This document shows, piece after piece, positions 1 through 7,758 of a stretch of 34,871 bases of DNA; position 1 is the first letter of the stretch, and every line of letters starts with the position of its first letter. Under the pieces are notes generated by a model. It did not search any database. It was not told the origin of the DNA and was given only the letters and a program-made list of their open reading frames with translations. The position numbers and the translations under genes were made by a program. The stretch is from JBEKIK01 sp050013075 (GTDB lineage Bacteria; Planctomycetota; Planctomycetia; Pirellulales; Thermoguttaceae), in contig JBEKFZ010000041.1 in the NCBI GenBank assembly GCA_050013075.1, positions 1-34,871 on the forward strand, given 5' to 3'.

Positions 1-59
1 CTGAAGCGAAAACGCGACATTCATTACCTGAGATTCATTAAACAACTGCCCACTGCCCA

Positions 60-2813
60 CTACTTTTTTTCCGGCATTTTCATGATGATTTCGGCGTGGG
101 CGGAAAGGTTTTTTTCATTCACGCTGGCTTCGAGGTCCAAGCCGCGGAACCAATTCCAGGGCGGGGCCAGATAGCCTTCCGGGGCCGATGTCCTCAGCAG
201 TCCGCCGCCGGGAGGTTGGTTTTCCAGGACGGTGGAGGTCCAGCGGCCGAAATTGTTTCCGCTTTCCCGATACACATATTCGCCGCCCAAGGGATCGATA
301 AGTTTGGCGTCGAGCAAAAACTCGGCGGCCTCGCGGCAAACGGCCGGCGGCACGTGCAGTTGTTGATCCAGATCGTTGAGCAAACGGAGGTTATTCAGCG
401 ATGTTTCGCGGGTGCGAAAGTACGCCCAGTTGTTGGCCAGGGGCATGATCCGGGCTTTGGTCGGATCGCCGATCCGCACTCGCAATTGGGCCGGACGTTT
501 CGCCTCTTCAAGACGCAATTGCGGCGTTACCTCGGCCAGAATTTGCTGATGGAACGAGAACACGGTGTATTGATCGAACGTTCTTCGCCAAGCGCCCAAA
601 GGCGAAACCGAATATCCGTTGGCGTCGGGCGGCGGAAAACCGACGTTCATGAAACCCAACATGCCCATTTCGCCCGCGCTGCCGACATAACCCACCAGCC
701 ATTCGCGCAGGCGGCCTATAGGCAGGAGCCGTCCAAAGCGGATGTCCGGCGGCGGTCCGAAATCCCTAAGCCCGCCGAATACACGCTGATTGGTCATCAC
801 CAGGTCAAACGCCGCCAAATCGCCGGGAATCGGGGCAATTCGCCCGGCGTCGGCCGGGCCGGCGTATTTTCGCAAAAAATCGAAATGTGCCGGCGCGAAC
901 GGAGTCATCAGCACGTCCACAACCACTTGCTCGCAATTATCCGGCAGCGGAGTTCTTTGTATGCCGGCCACGACCGGATCTATCCGTCCCCAGTTCGCGC
1001 GATAGAAATCGGCGAAGCGGTTGTATTCGGCAAGCTCGAAACGAGTTATCCGTTGGACGACCGCGTCCGGCACGGGCAAAAACGCCCCGCGCCGTCCGCG
1101 AAGGCTGTCGTACACGTCGCCGCCGTCGAGGATCACCCGGCTGCCGTCGGGCAACGGACCGAAACCGCCTGGCAGAAAATTCCCATCGAGTAGTTCCTTG
1201 ACGGTAGCCCCGGGCTTGCCTTCGCTGGCCGCCGCAAGCTTGGCTAGTTGGACCAACTCGATATCGGCCATGGCCTGCAATCGCCGGGCCATTTCCACCC
1301 TGTAATGCGGACTGGTGATATTGCGGAAAAAAGCGTCGGACAGGTAGAGCCAAACGGTGTCGTTGCGCGTAAGCGGCATCAGTTTGCGGGCCTGGCGGAA
1401 TTCCTCGGTTTTTCCCAACGCCCCCTCGCCCGAGCCGGCGGCGTAAAAACGCTCCACGAGTTTTTTTGATGCGCTGAAGAAATGATAATCGCCGTCGACC
1501 GCATAATACGAACACACCGTGCCGTCGGGCGAGGACAGATACGAAACTTCATGATCGGAGATCTTGATTTTCTGCTCGGTTGCGCCGCCGGCCTTGACGC
1601 GCTCGGAGCGTTGGGCGGTGAAATTCGCGCCCAAAATGGCGCTGTTGCGGGCCTCGAATAAAAAGCCGTATGCCGCCCCTTCGCGGAAGAACATGTCGGC
1701 GCCGATAATCGCCACGTCGGCAACGACCGTCGGGCCCAGCATCCGGGAAAGAACGGTCTGCTTGAGCACGAGCTGCTTTTCCATACGCTGGCGCATCTGG
1801 TGGTCCAAGCCGCGCAGGGCGATAAGGTTCTGTGCATCGCCGCCCCATTTGTCCAGCGTGTCTTGCAGCCAGAGGAAATTGTTGAAACTGCCGAAACGAA
1901 GATAAAAACACTCGGCCGGCACGTGCAGCGACATAGGCTCGATTTGGACTGCGCCGGCCGGTTCGGGGAACGTCAACGGCGGCGGTTCGAGCGGGGCGGG
2001 CAACGGCTGATCGGCCGGCAAATCCAAGTTGTTCAATCCCAGGATGCGATCCTGCTGCAAGGCCACGCGAATCGACTCCGTGCCCAAATTCAGCCCTATT
2101 TCCTTTTGCAGTTGGGCGTAAGGCGAGTTTGTTTTTTTGGCCTCGGGCAAGCGCAGATTGAGTTTTACCGCAAGAGTCGTGGTCAGATAGTTTTCCACCA
2201 GCGGCGGATAGTCGGGCTTTTGTTCGAGCAATTGCGGAGCGTGGGCGTATCGATGCCACCACTGGTTAAGCAATCGTTGAAACACCGCCGGCGGCGCCTG
2301 CCTGGGCATGACGTTTATGGGAATAGGCTGACGGGCCTGGAGCGTGACACGCAACGGTTCATCGCCTCGGAACAGAAAAAAGATCGTGGTCCTCGGCGGA
2401 CGATCCAGCATCCCGCGCAACAATCCGCCCACTTGTTCTCGAACCGGACCGCCCCGGGTAAGCGGCGTGTCGCTGTCGAGCACTTCTTTCATAACTTTGC
2501 CGAAGGCGGGGGGTGTTTCAACTGCCGGATATAGCACCCGGCCGTCGCGTTCGGCCAGGGCCAGGCCTTCGGCGCCCAAGGGCTGCGGCAGCATTGTTTC
2601 GGGCAAATCGACTGTGATCCGGCCAACGCCGTAGGGTTTGCCCGTAAAGGCCTCCACTTCCACTTGTTGGGCAAACGCAAGCGAAGACAATACGCTCACT
2701 GCAACAGCAGCGTTTGAAAGTCGCAACCGCCATAAAGTCCACGGGTTGCAACCCATGGGCTTGGAGATCTTGAAATTTTTCCGATTACAATAATTACGGA
2801 TGATGTATTTCAT
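60..2813 (-). CDS. large exported protein of unknown function (917 aa)
   Basis: I do not recognise a named domain. The N-terminus has a long basic n-region, then a hydrophobic stretch (about residues 32-48) ending in SSLAFA before QQ, which looks like a signal peptidase I site, so the mature protein (about 870 aa) should be exported. The body is rich in Pro, Leu and Phe, has no membrane segments, and resembles large secreted proteins seen only in planctomycetes (from memory). The start overlaps the stop of the upstream HEAT gene in ATGA, which argues for translational coupling and for this start. A second ATG at codon 20 (2756) lies inside a palindromic repeat and would give a more normal signal peptide. 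The reading frame is certain; the function is unknown. Confidence 0.8.
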   Translation of the reverse strand: MKYIIRNYCNRKNFKISKPMGCNPWTLWRLRLSNAAVAVSVLSSLAFAQQVEVEAFTGKPYGVGRITVDLPETMLPQPLGAEGLALAERDGRVLYPAVETPPAFGKVMKEVLDSDTPLTRGGPVREQVGGLLRGMLDRPPRTTIFFLFRGDEPLRVTLQARQPIPINVMPRQAPPAVFQRLLNQWWHRYAHAPQLLEQKPDYPPLVENYLTTTLAVKLNLRLPEAKKTNSPYAQLQKEIGLNLGTESIRVALQQDRILGLNNLDLPADQPLPAPLEPPPLTFPEPAGAVQIEPMSLHVPAECFYLRFGSFNNFLWLQDTLDKWGGDAQNLIALRGLDHQMRQRMEKQLVLKQTVLSRMLGPTVVADVAIIGADMFFREGAAYGFLFEARNSAILGANFTAQRSERVKAGGATEQKIKISDHEVSYLSSPDGTVCSYYAVDGDYHFFSASKKLVERFYAAGSGEGALGKTEEFRQARKLMPLTRNDTVWLYLSDAFFRNITSPHYRVEMARRLQAMADIELVQLAKLAAASEGKPGATVKELLDGNFLPGGFGPLPDGSRVILDGGDVYDSLRGRRGAFLPVPDAVVQRITRFELAEYNRFADFYRANWGRIDPVVAGIQRTPLPDNCEQVVVDVLMTPFAPAHFDFLRKYAGPADAGRIAPIPGDLAAFDLVMTNQRVFGGLRDFGPPPDIRFGRLLPIGRLREWLVGYVGSAGEMGMLGFMNVGFPPPDANGYSVSPLGAWRRTFDQYTVFSFHQQILAEVTPQLRLEEAKRPAQLRVRIGDPTKARIMPLANNWAYFRTRETSLNNLRLLNDLDQQLHVPPAVCREAAEFLLDAKLIDPLGGEYVYRESGNNFGRWTSTVLENQPPGGGLLRTSAPEGYLAPPWNWFRGLDLEASVNEKNLSAHAEIIMKMPEKK
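2739..2758. repeat. palindromic repeat inside signal-peptide coding region
   Basis: A 20-bp palindrome with one mismatched pair, centred on GGGTTGCAACCC. It encodes part of the n-region of the large exported protein. From memory, units of this type (CCACGGGTTGCAACCC-like) are widespread intergenic repeats in planctomycetes. Confidence 0.6.
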
Positions 2814-3406
2814 GTCGCGTTCTTTCCCGCCGGCTTGACGTTGATCGGTTTGGTGGGAATAAGATTTTCCTGGGGATATTTTTCCAAACCTGGTTCCACG
2901 CCCCGCGCCCTAAGCGCATGGGCGATGTTGTTTTTGTAACTTTTGGGAACGCTGTCCAAAGCGGCTTTTAGCGCGTCGAGCGAAAACTGGCCGGGTATGC
3001 GCTGGAGCGCGCAGCGCGCGTCGTCGAGCAATTCCCTGCTCTTAAGCACGGCCGCGATGGAATCAACGCTGGAATCGCCGCCGATTTCCGACAGCATCCA
3101 GAGCACCTCGCGGCGGAAGGCATCGGGCCAATCGTCGGTCAACAACGCCTGGAGTTCATCGAGGACTGCCTTGCGTTGATCTTCCGCGTCGATCCGGCCG
3201 AAATCATGCACGATTTGCCATAGTGCCCTTTTAGCCGCTCGAGCCACTTCCAGATCGCTGTCGCCGGAGGTCGTCACGGCAGCCAAAGGCTTAACTGCCG
3301 CGGCCCCCACCTTTGCGGCGCTGAGCCAACCTTCCGCCCGGACTTTATCGCTTTTGTCCTTGATCTTGGCTATCAAATTACCGACGGTGAATTCCTCGGC
3401 TGGCAT
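2810..3406 (-). CDS. HEAT-repeat protein (198 aa)
   Basis: An alpha-helical protein made of degenerate HEAT-like repeats: a unit around residues 15-45, a clearer one at about 50-75 (DLEVARAAKRALWQIV), another at about 95-125 (FRREVLWMLSEIGGD), and one at 127-150. There is no signal peptide or membrane segment, so it is probably cytoplasmic. Such repeats form scaffolds for protein binding, and no enzyme motif is visible. It is the upstream gene of a two-gene unit, and its stop overlaps the start of the large exported protein by 4 bp. Its partner is unknown; involvement with the coupled exported protein is only an inference. Confidence 0.8.
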   Translation of the reverse strand: MPAEEFTVGNLIAKIKDKSDKVRAEGWLSAAKVGAAAVKPLAAVTTSGDSDLEVARAAKRALWQIVHDFGRIDAEDQRKAVLDELQALLTDDWPDAFRREVLWMLSEIGGDSSVDSIAAVLKSRELLDDARCALQRIPGQFSLDALKAALDSVPKSYKNNIAHALRARGVEPGLEKYPQENLIPTKPINVKPAGKNAT

Positions 3407-3443
3407 GGCGGATGATTCCTAAAAAACTTGTACGGATGCTTCC

Positions 3444-4826
3444 TTACATATAATACGGAAAACGTTGCGGCCTGTTCATCAGGCGGCCGGCTTGTTCGTC
3501 GCCGGTAATTTCGAATTTATTATTATCCCAATGCAGTTTTCGCCCCAAAATAAACGAGAGGTTGCCCAGGATGCACAAATTCGCCACGCCCACGCCGGCC
3601 TCGACGTCCATAATCGTTTTTGCTCCGGTCCTTATGCCGTTGAGCCAATCTTCGATATGGCCGGGACTTTTGGCGATTTCGACGCCCGGGGAAGGCGATT
3701 TCCATTGGCGGACTTTTCGCTCGGCCCAAATTCCCACGTCTCCGCCCCAGGCAACGGCTTCCCCATTTTCGCCTTGATATATCGCCCCGCAACTCGGCTG
3801 ATCGATCGCCGCTTCCTCGGGCTTTCGCTCCTCGGGTTCGACCGGCTTGCCGGGCTGATTCCAGGTGAGCACCCAATCGGGATTCTTGAAAGTATAGGTC
3901 ACTTTCATTTCCACGGCCGTGTCCCAAAGCCCCTTGGTGGGCGCGGCGCCGACGGCTTCCACCGTGTCCGGGCCGGTTCCGTCCGCGCCCATCCACCACA
4001 TCGCGCAGCTCATTACGTGTGCGCCGGGATGGCATATCCGTCCGCCTCCAGATTCCATCATCCAGCGAAACTCGCCGTTGGAAAAACGCGGATTATACGA
4101 CTGCCAGCGCAGCGGACCGAGCCAAAGGTCCCAATCCAACTCCGGCGGCGGATCTTCGTCGGGCTCGGGATTGTCGTCGACCTGGCCAAGATTGCTCCAA
4201 CAGGTCACTTTCGTCACCTTGCCCACCGCGCCGTCGGCCAGATATCGCCGCATCAAATACGCCTCGCCTTGCGAGCGGCCTTGGGCCCCGATCTGCGTGA
4301 CGATTTTGGCCTTGCGCGCGGCTTCGATCATGGCCTTGCCTTCCTCGATCGTCGAACAGGCCGGGCTCTCGCAGTAGACGTGCTTGCCGCACTGGGCCGC
4401 TTGCACGAATTGCACTCCGTGCCAATGGTCGGGCGTGGCAATGATTACGGCGTCGATGTCTTTGCGCTGCAAGATATAGCGATAGTCGCGATACGCCTCG
4501 GTTTTGGGACCGGCAATTTGTTTGGCTTTTTCCAAGCGTTTTTCGTCCGCGTCGCAAACAGCGGCGACGTACACCTCCCCCTTGCCCATCCGATCGACCA
4601 TATTAACAAGATGATTTGTTCCCCGCTCTCCCAGGCCTATCAACGCAATAGTCGGCCGTTGGTTTGCACCCGGCCTTGCTTGTGCGGCCAATACCTCGGA
4701 ACGAATCAAGTGCGGCAATACAAGGGCGCTTCCAGCCACTGTACCGGCGGTCTTCAAAAAAGTGCGACGAGAAACTTCTCGATTGCGGTCGTTCATCTGC
4801 CGGGGCTCTCGAACAGGAAAGGTCAT
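3444..4826 (-). CDS. Gfo/Idh/MocA family oxidoreductase with Tat signal (460 aa)
   Basis: An NAD(P)-dependent dehydrogenase-like protein, usually acting on sugars or inositol-type substrates. A twin-arginine signal (SRRTFLK, residues 19-25, followed by a hydrophobic stretch) predicts folded export, a common arrangement in planctomycetes. The Rossmann glycine motif is GLGERG (about 64-69) and TPDHWHG lies at 131-137. The family's EKP motif reads ESP here (153-155), so the conserved lysine is replaced by serine; activity may be altered or lost. The C-terminal part has the usual planctomycete features, including the GGGRICHPGAH region and DWLNGIRTG. A start at codon 11 (4796, MNDRNREVSRR) is equally plausible; neither start has a strong Shine-Dalgarno. 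The gene stands alone, divergent from the glycosyltransferase-like gene. Confidence 0.93.
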   Translation of the reverse strand: MTFPVREPRQMNDRNREVSRRTFLKTAGTVAGSALVLPHLIRSEVLAAQARPGANQRPTIALIGLGERGTNHLVNMVDRMGKGEVYVAAVCDADEKRLEKAKQIAGPKTEAYRDYRYILQRKDIDAVIIATPDHWHGVQFVQAAQCGKHVYCESPACSTIEEGKAMIEAARKAKIVTQIGAQGRSQGEAYLMRRYLADGAVGKVTKVTCWSNLGQVDDNPEPDEDPPPELDWDLWLGPLRWQSYNPRFSNGEFRWMMESGGGRICHPGAHVMSCAMWWMGADGTGPDTVEAVGAAPTKGLWDTAVEMKVTYTFKNPDWVLTWNQPGKPVEPEERKPEEAAIDQPSCGAIYQGENGEAVAWGGDVGIWAERKVRQWKSPSPGVEIAKSPGHIEDWLNGIRTGAKTIMDVEAGVGVANLCILGNLSFILGRKLHWDNNKFEITGDEQAGRLMNRPQRFPYYM

Positions 4827-5156
4827 TGGGTGGGATAATGATGGGAAAATATCAAGCTCCGGTTAAACATCAATGTTTTTATTATAAATGTCACCAGTTT
4901 GATTAAACAGGATCTTCATGCCTGGTCGTAATGAGGATTTGGGTAATTATTGACAATAAAAATGATAATATATTGAAATGTCATACAAAAAAATTAACCT
5001 GGGTAATATGCGTAGTATATAGAGGATCACTTTCGCCTATCCAGGGAATAAGGGTCAATTGAATAAACTTCCCATTCAATACAATCCGACATAATCCCAA
5101 ATAGCGCAGAATGGTTTTTTTCCTTCTTCTTCCACAAACATACTAGCTAAAGACTG
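4827..5156. other. AT-rich intergenic region between divergent genes
   Basis: 330 bp with no convincing gene. It must hold the promoters of the divergent oxidoreductase and glycosyltransferase-like genes. A TTGACA hexamer lies at 4950-4955, but I see no good -10 at proper spacing, so I do not call a promoter. Confidence 0.5.
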
Positions 5157-6158
5157 ATGCCATTGGAAAACTTTATTTCCATGGCGTTGGGTTTAGGAAA
5201 CTATTTCGTGCCTGGGCTGTCGATTCTCATTCCGGTTTTAAACAAGCTTAAAAAACTGGAAGATACCCTAGTTTCCATTTTGGAAAACCGGCCGGCGAAT
5301 TGCCAGATCGTCGTAGTGCTGAACGAGCCCTATGGAGATCCTTACCAATTACGCGATGAAGTGTGTTTTGTCGAAGCTGCGCCGGATGCCGATTTGATAG
5401 AGAGTATAAACTTCGGACTTGCAAATTGCCACACGCCCATAATTCATATTTTGTCTTGTGGTATGGAGGTGAGCCCGGGCTGGACCGACTCAGTCCTGCC
5501 TCATTTTGCAGATCCTGCGATTGCCGCGGTAGCGCCCTTGGTCCTTCAACGACGAGATCGAAACAAAGTGATATCGGCGGGCGTGGGTTATCGGGCGAGC
5601 GGAGCGGCCAGACGTTTAGGCTTTGGCAAGTCGCCGGCGCAGGCATCGTTGGAAAAGGAACAATTTTTCGGGGCCGACATATTGGCCGCGTTTTATCGCC
5701 ACTCGGCATGGGATGCCGTATGCGGATTGAATCCCTCCATCGAAGACCACCTTTCCGGCGTGGATTTGGCCTTGGCCCTGCATTTTGCCGGTCTCCGTTG
5801 CATGGCCGAGCCTGAGTGCAAGATGTATGCGGATCCGGAAGATGCCGTCGGCGCCGGTCGATTGGGCAGGGGCCGTTCAGCCGAACGACTTTTTTGGACC
5901 TGGGCCTCCAGAATGGGATGGGTGCGAGCCCTATCCGGACACGCGGCGCTGCTGACGGCGGAATGTTTGGAAAGCCTGGTTCGGCCGTCCACGTTCTTGC
6001 ATTTATGCGGCCGCGCCTGGGAGGCACTGCGGTTTCCGATGCACAAGCGAGTGCAACGGACGGCTATTAGCCGATCTTCCACCGCGGCACACCCCATTGC
6101 CCCGCCCCACTTTGCCGCAAAGCAACGCCGCCGATCGGCTACTTATGCGGATAAGTGA
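5157..6158 (+). CDS. glycosyltransferase family 2-like protein (333 aa)
   Basis: The N-terminal half has the GT-A start typical of family 2 glycosyltransferases: GLSILIPVLNK at about 19-29, followed by LEDTLVSILEN and IVVVLNEP. The centre (SCGMEVSPGWTD, then AVAPLVLQRRD) matches the region where the catalytic domain describes a new acceptor pose. I do not see a clear DxD motif, so metal binding and activity are uncertain. There is no signal peptide; the C-terminal 60 residues are basic and probably disordered. It overlaps the 3' end of the convergent FmdE-like gene by 20 bp. The Shine-Dalgarno is weak, and a start at codon 9 (5181) is possible. Confidence 0.72.
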   Translation: MPLENFISMALGLGNYFVPGLSILIPVLNKLKKLEDTLVSILENRPANCQIVVVLNEPYGDPYQLRDEVCFVEAAPDADLIESINFGLANCHTPIIHILSCGMEVSPGWTDSVLPHFADPAIAAVAPLVLQRRDRNKVISAGVGYRASGAARRLGFGKSPAQASLEKEQFFGADILAAFYRHSAWDAVCGLNPSIEDHLSGVDLALALHFAGLRCMAEPECKMYADPEDAVGAGRLGRGRSAERLFWTWASRMGWVRALSGHAALLTAECLESLVRPSTFLHLCGRAWEALRFPMHKRVQRTAISRSSTAAHPIAPPHFAAKQRRRSATYADK

Positions 6159-6714
6159 TTACCAGGATTTCCTGTTCGGGCATGGCTGCGATCTTTCGCG
6201 CCAAGTCGTCGTACATGTGATCATCCGCGGCTTGCGGATTTTGAGCGTTTTTATTTTCCGCCTTGCCTGTTTTTTGCGTCTGCGGCAACAGTGCCAGAAA
6301 TTGCTCCCTGGGTTTCAAATCGGCAGACTTGCCGGAGCGGATGTTTTTGACGTGAATCACGATTTTTTCACTTTCGATCCACTGTAGGTTTCGTTTTCCC
6401 AAGGTTGCGCCGGTGCTGATCTGCATCCCGTCGAGAAAACACGATTCCGGGGGTTTCACGAACGGCCCTTCGCACGTCACCTCCACGTCGAAGTAGCCTT
6501 TGGCGTCCACCGCCCGAATAGCGGCCATTCCCATTCTTGTTCCAAACGTCAACATTGGGCCCAGATGACCGTGCAACTGCACCGCGTATTTCAGCCAGGC
6601 CGGGTCGGTTCCTTGTTGGTGGTAATGAGGTTGCGGAAGATTTTCGATTTTATCCTGGGAAAAACAAATTGTCGTGAAACCGCACAGGCAAAACAGCGTG
6701 ATTGACCGCAACAT
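6139..6714 (-). CDS. exported formylmethanofuran dehydrogenase subunit E-like protein (191 aa)
   Basis: The core HGHLGPMLTFGTRMG (about 49-63) and the following CEGPFVKPPESCFLDGMQ and TGATLGKRNL segments match the FmdE domain. That domain is found in the tungsten/molybdenum formylmethanofuran dehydrogenase of C1 metabolism and in stand-alone proteins. Here it has a signal peptide (first 19 residues, cut near CFSQ/D), so it would act outside the cytoplasm, unlike the methanogen enzyme. Planctomycetes do carry archaeal-type C1 transfer genes, but none of the others are in this window. The AAGGAAA Shine-Dalgarno fits the start. It is the last gene of a likely operon, 22 bp after the DUF1559 gene. 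Confidence 0.82.
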   Translation of the reverse strand: MLRSITLFCLCGFTTICFSQDKIENLPQPHYHQQGTDPAWLKYAVQLHGHLGPMLTFGTRMGMAAIRAVDAKGYFDVEVTCEGPFVKPPESCFLDGMQISTGATLGKRNLQWIESEKIVIHVKNIRSGKSADLKPREQFLALLPQTQKTGKAENKNAQNPQAADDHMYDDLARKIAAMPEQEILVITYPHK

Positions 6715-6744
6715 TTTTTAAATTTCCTTTTTACAAATTGTAAA

Positions 6745-7737
6745 TTATTCGGGTGCTTGGACCATTTCCTTCCCGTCAATCGTGCCCAGACCGGCAAATA
6801 GATCCATGTCGATCGAGGCGCCCAGAAAATGGACCGCCCCGTCGCAAAATAAAAAGTTTATTCCTTGTGCATGGCAGCCGCCCCAGCCGCGACGGCAGGG
6901 TAGACTATTGCCCGTGCCGCCCTCGTCATCGGCTTTTTGATAATCGCCGTATAACGTTCGGGCCTGGGAAGTGGCCGATGACAGGCTGTAGAAAGTGTAA
7001 GAGTAGGCCCAAAGCGTGCGAAACTCCGGGCAGGTGCGGGTAGTCGATTCGCCGGCCATGATGGTATTCGAGACGCCGTCGCGGATGTTCTTGAACTTTT
7101 CCGCGGTGAAACCCAATATGCCGACCGTGTGGATCGGTCCTCGCCATTGCTTGGGAAAGCTGATGAAATCGCCGTTGTCGAGGAATATCAAACCGTCGCT
7201 TCGGCCCGCCATGGCGCGATACGAGCCCGGCATATAAGGCACGTTCAAGGAATAGTCCGCCGCCGGGCCCAAGGCGGGAACGACCAACTTGTCGGTGGCT
7301 TGGTCCGAAGGACACACATATTCCGCTATATGCGATTCGCGCACTTGCCGATTCGCCGGGGCTTCGTTGGGGGCATGAACAACATAAGCCTGCCCAAGCG
7401 CCCTGTATTCGAGATAAGGCAAAATAGCGATCATCCAATTCGCTCGGTCGTCCGTCTGGTAGCCTTGACTGCCCGGACAAATGGCGGCATTGTTCACGTA
7501 ATTTCCAGCCGGCAAAAAACCCATCGCGTCGTGATAGGCATGGATTGCCAATCCAATCTGCTTGAGATTGTTCATGCAGTGCATCCGCCGGGCCGATTCC
7601 CGGGACGCCTGAATCGCCGGCAGCAGCAACCCCGCCAAAACTCCGATTATCGCCATCACGACCAACAACTCCACGAGCGATAAACCCGCGCGATCAGGGC
7701 TTGTATCGTTCGCTGCTTGGCAATTTCCCGGCTTCAT
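6745..7737 (-). CDS. DUF1559 domain protein with pilin-like N-terminus
   Basis: A typical planctomycete DUF1559 protein. The type IV prepilin-like leader reads GLSLVELLVVMAIIGVLAG with a hydrophobic helix, followed by SRESARRMHCMNNLKQIGLAIHAYHD. The C-terminal hallmark is the GGCHAQGINFLFCDGAVHF region. Prepilin peptidase probably cuts before the hydrophobic helix, leaving a membrane- or pseudopilus-associated protein on the cell surface. The frame stays open to a TTG at 7749; I place the start at the ATG at 7737. It lies between the PEP-CTERM and FmdE-like genes with short gaps, suggesting one transcript. The exact function of the family is not established. Confidence 0.9.
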   Translation of the reverse strand: MKPGNCQAANDTSPDRAGLSLVELLVVMAIIGVLAGLLLPAIQASRESARRMHCMNNLKQIGLAIHAYHDAMGFLPAGNYVNNAAICPGSQGYQTDDRANWMIAILPYLEYRALGQAYVVHAPNEAPANRQVRESHIAEYVCPSDQATDKLVVPALGPAADYSLNVPYMPGSYRAMAGRSDGLIFLDNGDFISFPKQWRGPIHTVGILGFTAEKFKNIRDGVSNTIMAGESTTRTCPEFRTLWAYSYTFYSLSSATSQARTLYGDYQKADDEGGTGNSLPCRRGWGGCHAQGINFLFCDGAVHFLGASIDMDLFAGLGTIDGKEMVQAPE

Positions 7738-7758
7738 GGCGCTAGGCAAATTCTGAAA

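Noticed and set aside
96..1193. Long plus-strand open frame (365 codons) opposite the large exported protein
   Set aside because: It is a shadow of the coding strand; the minus-strand gene has a signal peptide and coupled start.
3465..4838. 457-codon plus-strand frame
   Set aside because: It is opposite the oxidoreductase gene, whose motifs are clear; GC-rich codon bias creates the frame.
4950..4955. Promoter based on TTGACA
   Set aside because: No -10 hexamer at a 15-19 bp spacing.
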